From an uncultured Eubacteriales bacterium (lineage in GTDB: Bacteria; Bacillota; Clostridia; Christensenellales; CAG-138): 36,252 nucleotides of DNA. Numbering within the stretch: the first letter of the stretch is position 1; each line of letters begins with the position of its first letter. The stretch spans positions 7,547 to 43,798 of the forward strand of contig CADCNE010000017.1 in assembly GCA_902802805.1 (NCBI GenBank). The letters are read 5' to 3'. The position numbers and the translations under genes were made by a program. The notes beneath the pieces were generated by a model that saw nothing but the letters and a program-made list of their open reading frames with translations, did not search any database and was not told the origin of the DNA. Below, in pieces: positions 33,094 to 36,252 of the stretch.

Positions 33094-33205
33094 AGGTCAT
33101 TCCTCCTGCTCGTAATCGAATGCCGGTACGCATACCTTGTCATCCATATAGTAGCACAGGCCGGGGAAAAAGGAAAGGAGGATTTTTATCCCCCAAGGGA
33201 AAGGA

Positions 33206-33320
33206 CCCATATATATGTGGCGCCTTTGGCGCGAGCGCGGGGTATGGGGCTCTGCCCCCATATATATACACTCTCTCCTTTTCCTTCTCTTTTTCCTTTT
33301 CATTTTCCTTTTCCTTTTCA
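33206..33320. repeat. AT-rich structured region with direct repeats and TTTTCC/TTTTCA hexamers
   Basis: Between pepD2 and the MFS gene (33094-33482) there is no convincing gene. CCCATATATAT occurs at 33206-33216 and again at 33257-33267. A GCGCC/GGCGC hairpin (33220-33232) and a GGGGC/GCCCC hairpin (33246-33258) lie between them. A pyrimidine tract follows, with five hexamer units TTTTCC or TTTTCA at 33291-33320. The layout resembles a dispersed intergenic repeat. Hexamer number could vary between strains. Confidence 0.6.
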
Positions 33321-33335
33321 TTAGGTTTTTTATTG

Positions 33336-33374
33336 TCATAACCATTGGTTTTAGATTTTCATAACCATTGGTTT
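33336..33374. promoter_or_regulatory. Tandem palindromic operator candidates
   Basis: TCATAACCATTGGTTT occurs at 33336-33351 and again at 33359-33374, a 23-base period. Each copy contains the palindrome AACCATTGGTT. The spacing is close to two helical turns, so two dimers could bind on the same face. They lie about 50 bases upstream of the MFS promoter, a place suited to an activator. A CCGCCCG/CGGGCGG hairpin (33391-33412) lies between them and the promoter. Confidence 0.65.
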
Positions 33375-33423
33375 ATTCACATGCAAAGCGCCGCCCGTAT
33401 GGGAGCGGGCGGTCCGGCCTTTC

Positions 33424-33453
33424 TTGACAGATCTTCCCCAAAAATGGTATGCT
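33424..33453 (+). promoter_or_regulatory. Promoter of the MFS gene
   Basis: TTGACA (33424-33429) and TATGCT (33448-33453) are separated by 18 bases. It reads toward ATG 33483, with the ribosome binding site AAGGAG at 33470-33475. Confidence 0.75.
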
Positions 33454-33482
33454 TTTTCCACTTTGAGAGAAGGAGCGTTCCC

Positions 33483-34640
33483 ATGGCCTCCCTGCTGCTT
33501 GCAATTATCTATCTCGCGTTCATCAGCCTGGGCCTCCCGGACTCCCTGCTGGGGGCGGGCTGGCCGGTGATGCACGGCTTCTTCGGGGTACCGCTATCTT
33601 GGGCGGGGGTGGTGTCCATGATCATCTCTGTGGGTACGGTCGTTTCCAGCCTCCTCTCCGAGCGGCTGACGAAGCGGTTCAGCGCCAGGCACGTGACCCT
33701 CGTTTCCGTGGCGCTGACGGCGCTGGCGCTCTTTGGGTTCTCCCTTTCCACCCGGTTCTGGATGCTGTGCCTGTGGGCCGTCCCCTACGGTCTCGGCGCC
33801 GGGTCCATCGATGCGGCCCTCAACAACTACGTGGCCCTCCACTATACCTCACGGCACATGAGCTGGCTCCACTGCTTCTGGGGCGTGGGCACCATCGTCA
33901 GCCCCTATATCATGAGCATGGCCCTGACCCGCGCCACCTGGCAGGCGGGATACAGGACCGTGGGGCTCATCCAGCTCGGTATCACCGCCGTCCTCGCCCT
34001 GACCCTGCCCCTGTGGCGGGTCCACAGGGCGGCGGAGGAAGCGACGACGGGCGGCAGGGTCCTGGGGCTCAAAGGCGCGCTGCGAATACGGGGCGTCATT
34101 CAGCTCCTTTTGGGCTTCTGCGGGTACTGCGCCTTAGAGAGCACCTGCATGCTGTGGACGGCGTCGTACCTGATCGCCACCCGGGGCGTGACCCCGGAGC
34201 GGGCGGCGGCCTTCGCGTCCCTGTTCTTCATCGGCATCACCGCGGGGAGGTTCCTCTCGGGGTTCGTCTCCAACCGGCTGGGGGACAGGCGCATGATCCG
34301 GCTGGGGACCGGGGTCCTGTTCCTGGGCGTTCTGATGCTGCTCCTCCCCCGCCTTCCCGAGGCGGTGGCGCTCGCCGGCTGCGTCGTCATCGGGTTCGGC
34401 TGCGCGCCCATCTACCCCAGCATCATCCACGCCACTCCGACGAACTTCGGCCCCGAAAACTCCCAGGCCATCATCGGCGTCCAGATGGCCAGCGCCTATG
34501 TGGGCTCCACCTTCGCCCCGCCCCTGTTCGGCCTCCTGAGCGCGAAGCTGGGCCTGTGGCTTATGCCCGTATACGTGGCGTGCTTTGGCGTGATGATGAT
34601 CTGCATGGTGGAGCGAGCGTTTGGGATGGCTAAGGAATGA
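33483..34640 (+). CDS. MFS transporter
   Basis: A 385-residue major facilitator with about twelve helices. LGLPDSLLGAGWPVM begins the first helix region, ERLTKRFSARHV is the basic loop between helices 2 and 3, and a second-half counterpart, SNRLGDRRMIRLG, follows near residue 272. The fold resembles the sugar/metabolite MFS group related to fucose permeases, but the substrate cannot be read from sequence. ATG 33483 is chosen because AAGGAG lies 7 bases upstream and the promoter at 33424-33453 excludes the earlier in-frame start. It is a single-gene unit, preceded by two palindromic sites and followed by a terminator. Confidence 0.88.
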   Translation: MASLLLAIIYLAFISLGLPDSLLGAGWPVMHGFFGVPLSWAGVVSMIISVGTVVSSLLSERLTKRFSARHVTLVSVALTALALFGFSLSTRFWMLCLWAVPYGLGAGSIDAALNNYVALHYTSRHMSWLHCFWGVGTIVSPYIMSMALTRATWQAGYRTVGLIQLGITAVLALTLPLWRVHRAAEEATTGGRVLGLKGALRIRGVIQLLLGFCGYCALESTCMLWTASYLIATRGVTPERAAAFASLFFIGITAGRFLSGFVSNRLGDRRMIRLGTGVLFLGVLMLLLPRLPEAVALAGCVVIGFGCAPIYPSIIHATPTNFGPENSQAIIGVQMASAYVGSTFAPPLFGLLSAKLGLWLMPVYVACFGVMMICMVERAFGMAKE

Positions 34641-34652
34641 TTGAAAGCTTCG

Positions 34653-34680
34653 CACCTTTTTCTTGAAAGAAAAAGGTGCC
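34653..34680 (+). other. Hairpin after the MFS gene
   Basis: GCACCTTTTTC (34653-34663) pairs perfectly with GAAAAAGGTGC (34670-34680). It starts 12 bases after the MFS stop. The following bases are not T-rich, so it is probably an mRNA-end hairpin acting with the terminator at 34693-34732. Confidence 0.6.
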
Positions 34681-34692
34681 CAAAAAGAACTT

Positions 34693-34732
34693 AAGAAGGA
34701 GGCTATGTTATGCGCATAGTCTCCTTCTTTTT
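34693..34732 (+). terminator. Rho-independent terminator of the MFS gene
   Basis: AAGAAGGAG (34693-34701) pairs with CTCCTTCTT (34721-34729), with an inner CTATG/CATAG pair (34703-34707 with 34715-34719) after one mismatch. A T-run continues to 34732. Confidence 0.8.
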
Positions 34733-34742
34733 CCTAAGCTTC

Positions 34743-34900
34743 TCTTTTTGCGCCGCTTTTTTCTCTTCTTCCATGGGCAAAACATAGTCGAAATCTGCAC
34801 TGCGTTTGTTTTCTCGTTGTTTTGCCCGTGCTTCGCTTCGCTGTATCTGCCACAGGCAGCGCTCAGCTTCGCACCCAAAGAGAAAAAGCGGCAAAAGAAA
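34743..34900. repeat. Imperfect nested inverted-repeat element
   Basis: CCGCTTTTTTCTCTT (34753-34767) is complementary, with one bulge, to AAGAGAAAAAGCGG (34878-34891), and similarity extends a few bases outward. Inside lies GGGCAAAACA/TGTTTTGCCC (34775-34784 with 34818-34827). It fills the gap between the MFS terminator and ccsA and ends at the ccsA stop. It could be a small non-autonomous repeat or a structured 3' end. A 63-codon minus frame across it looks like low-complexity chance coding. Confidence 0.5.
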
Positions 34901-35713
34901 TCATTTATAACTATGAACTCCCGGTAATAAGGTGTTCACCCCGATGTACGTGAAGATCACGCAGACGAAGCCGGCCACGGCGAAGATGGCGGCGGACTTG
35001 CCCTGCCAGCCGCGCCGGATGCGCAGGTGCAGGTACGTGGCGTAGACCAGCCAGGTCACCAGGGACCAGGTCTCCTTGGGGTCCCAGGACCAGTAGCTGC
35101 CCCAGGCCCGCTCGGCCCAGATGGCGCCGGTGATGATAGTGAACGTGAGGAACAGCAGCCCCAGGGACACGCTCCGATAGCTCAGCATGTCCAGCTTCTC
35201 CCGGCTGGGGATGTGCTGGTCCAGGAACCCGCTCTGCTTCATCCGCTCCCTGAGCAGGAAGATCACCCCCAGCACGCAGCTGACGCCGAAGGCCCCGTAG
35301 GCGATGATGGCAGTGGACACGTGGAACCCCAGCCAGTTACTTTGCAGGGCGGGCATCAGCGCCCGGATCTCCTTAGACTGCAGGGCCGCGTACCCGATGA
35401 TGAGGAAGGTGACGGGCGCGGCGAAAGCGCCCAGGATCGTGAACTTGAACTTCAGAATGAAGACGAGGCTCACCAGGCACAGCCCCCAGGCGAAGGCGGT
35501 GGCGAACTCATACTGGTTCGTCAGCGGCAGCCGTCCCGCCGCGATGCCCCGAAGGACGATGGCCGCCGTGTGCAGCACGAGGCCCACCACCTGGACGCCC
35601 ACCGCCGCCTTGCCCAGGCCCTCCTTCTTGGCGGCCACGAACAGGAAGTAGAGGATCATGGCCCCGAAATAGAGGCCCAGCACCCCGTAAAAGAGTATGT
35701 TTTCCAGTGTCAT
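34901..35713 (-). CDS. ccsA: System II cytochrome c biogenesis protein CcsA
   Basis: A 270-residue membrane protein of the heme handling family (CcsA/ResC, also called CcsB in some naming). The Trp-rich heme-binding motif WGSYWSWDPKETWSLVTW near residue 200 is decisive. Conserved histidines on either side (for example in LGFHVSTAII and ATYLHLRIRR) can serve as heme ligands. With ResB it carries heme outward and attaches it to CXXCH motifs of apocytochromes. ATG 35713 overlaps the stop of the upstream ResB gene by four bases, so the two form a coupled pair. It implies that this anaerobe makes c-type cytochromes, though none is encoded in the window. Confidence 0.93.
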   Translation of the reverse strand: MTLENILFYGVLGLYFGAMILYFLFVAAKKEGLGKAAVGVQVVGLVLHTAAIVLRGIAAGRLPLTNQYEFATAFAWGLCLVSLVFILKFKFTILGAFAAPVTFLIIGYAALQSKEIRALMPALQSNWLGFHVSTAIIAYGAFGVSCVLGVIFLLRERMKQSGFLDQHIPSREKLDMLSYRSVSLGLLFLTFTIITGAIWAERAWGSYWSWDPKETWSLVTWLVYATYLHLRIRRGWQGKSAAIFAVAGFVCVIFTYIGVNTLLPGVHSYK

Positions 35714-36252
35714 AGGTCACTTCCTTTCTCGGCTTTGGCGGCCCGGTCGAATTCCTCCCGGAACAAGGCCCCGCCCTTGCGGCTCTGGCCGCACACGGTC
35801 CAGGTCCCGTCCTCTCCCTGCACCGCCCAGGCCCGGGCCGGCAGGAGATAGAAGGCGAGTATGAGCCCCAGCATGGTCATGAGCCCACCCAAAAGCGCCA
35901 GGCCCTGGAACCGGTCCACCTTCACCTGCAGGAGCGTGTAGCTCTGGGGCTCTAAGAAGGTGATGCTGTAGTCGTTGACGGTGATGGGCTCCTCCGCAGG
36001 CAGCCAGTAGTTCATGCCCACCATGCTGTCCCGGTAGGTGATGGAATAGAGGTAGGCGGGGTTGTTCATTTTCCCGGACAGGGTCATGGGCCCTGCGCCG
36101 GGCTGCAGGTAGAAGTCGGGGTAAAAGGCGTTCAGGTACACATAGAGGCCCGGGGCGTCGGCGATCTCGATGCCCTCTCCGGCGCAGACGATCCCGGTCT
36201 GCAGCGGCGTCCCGTCCTCGTCCACGCTGACGCGGGCGGCGTAGCCCGTGGA
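35710..36252 (-). CDS. resB: ResB-like cytochrome c biogenesis protein (5' end outside window)
   Basis: The C-terminal 180 residues of a ResB-family protein, the partner of CcsA in System II heme attachment. An extracytoplasmic beta-rich region includes GLYVYLNAFYPDF, YSITYRDSMVG and ITVNDYSITFLEPQSYTLLQVK. One membrane helix follows (LALLGGLMTMLGLILAFYL), then a short cytoplasmic tail with VCGQSRKGG. The frame is open to the window edge, and no start is chosen here because the usual N-terminal helices are missing. Identification rests on this C-terminal pattern plus the overlapping CcsA gene. Confidence 0.85.
   Translation of the reverse strand, partial: STGYAARVSVDEDGTPLQTGIVCAGEGIEIADAPGLYVYLNAFYPDFYLQPGAGPMTLSGKMNNPAYLYSITYRDSMVGMNYWLPAEEPITVNDYSITFLEPQSYTLLQVKVDRFQGLALLGGLMTMLGLILAFYLLPARAWAVQGEDGTWTVCGQSRKGGALFREEFDRAAKAEKGSDL

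Noticed and set aside
33097..33345. 82-codon minus-strand frame upstream of pepD2
   Set aside because: It is encoded by the pyrimidine hexamer tract and palindromes, giving Lys/Arg runs, and overlaps the pepD2 leader. It looks like chance reading of a noncoding repeat.
34703..34894. 63-codon minus-strand frame with a Lys/Glu-rich end
   Set aside because: It overlaps the MFS terminator and the inverted-repeat element, is low complexity, and has no convincing ribosome binding site.
1..36252. CRISPR arrays, tRNA or rRNA genes, insertion sequences, phage attachment sites
   Set aside because: No regularly spaced repeat series, tRNA T-arm/cloverleaf pattern, rRNA-like stretch or transposase/integrase motif was seen in any intergenic region or frame.

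Overview
The window looks like a chromosomal segment of a GC-rich anaerobic Firmicute, probably a gut Clostridium relative of the Oscillospiraceae type. This is an inference from strong AGGAGG-type ribosome binding sites, sigma-A-like TTGACA/TATAAT promoters, lipoprotein signal peptides suited to a single-membrane cell, and M20C dipeptidases, a DUF819 carrier and HypA/HypB that are common in such genomes. No rRNA, tRNA, CRISPR array, phage gene or transposase was seen.

Layout. (1) Positions 1-9147, plus strand: one long gene run. It holds a gamma-glutamyltransferase lipoprotein, then two parallel modules, each made of a DctM-like permease, a 48-50 residue two-helix membrane protein and a membrane-anchored AstE/aspartoacylase-like zinc hydrolase. 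A small lipoprotein lies between the modules, and a third AstE-like lipoprotein and a 91-residue protein follow. This looks like extracytoplasmic deacylation or amide cleavage coupled to uptake of the released product. It is the best candidate for an undescribed system because the usual TRAP partners (4-helix DctQ, DctP receptor) are absent. (2) 9144-11896, minus strand: flavin reductase-like protein, MATE exporter, glutaredoxin-like protein and a frameshifted HAD hydrolase, all joined by 4-base ATGA overlaps. (3) 12194-16167, minus strand: an ABC importer of the Fe3+/polyamine-type superfamily (binding protein, fused double permease, ATPase) with an internal terminator-like hairpin. (4) 16361-20334, plus strand: hypB, a 973-residue Fe-S/FAD/NAD(P) oxidoreductase and hypA, ending in a terminator. 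(5) 20447-24325, plus strand: an RND exporter with a coiled-coil insertion of about 255 residues. (6) 24398-27423, minus strand: two Wzz-like two-helix coiled-coil proteins. (7) 27581-33093, minus strand: peptide-use cluster of pepD2, a DUF819 carrier and pepD1, fused at its 3' end to a capA-like gene that has lost its start. (8) 33483-34640, plus strand: an MFS transporter behind a pair of palindromic operator candidates. (9) 34901-36252, minus strand: CcsA and the end of ResB, the System II cytochrome c assembly pair.

Themes. Much of the window handles amino-acid derivatives and short peptides: gamma-glutamyl transfer, AstE-like hydrolysis, two dipeptidases, a carrier and an ABC importer. 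A second theme is redox and metal chemistry: nickel maturation proteins around a large flavin/Fe-S enzyme, and heme attachment to c-type cytochromes. Two genes (HAD and capA) appear broken; both are equally compatible with recent decay or with sequence or assembly error. Intergenic regions carry many clear hairpins and promoters, recorded individually below. Function assignments are from motif reading alone, with no database search.
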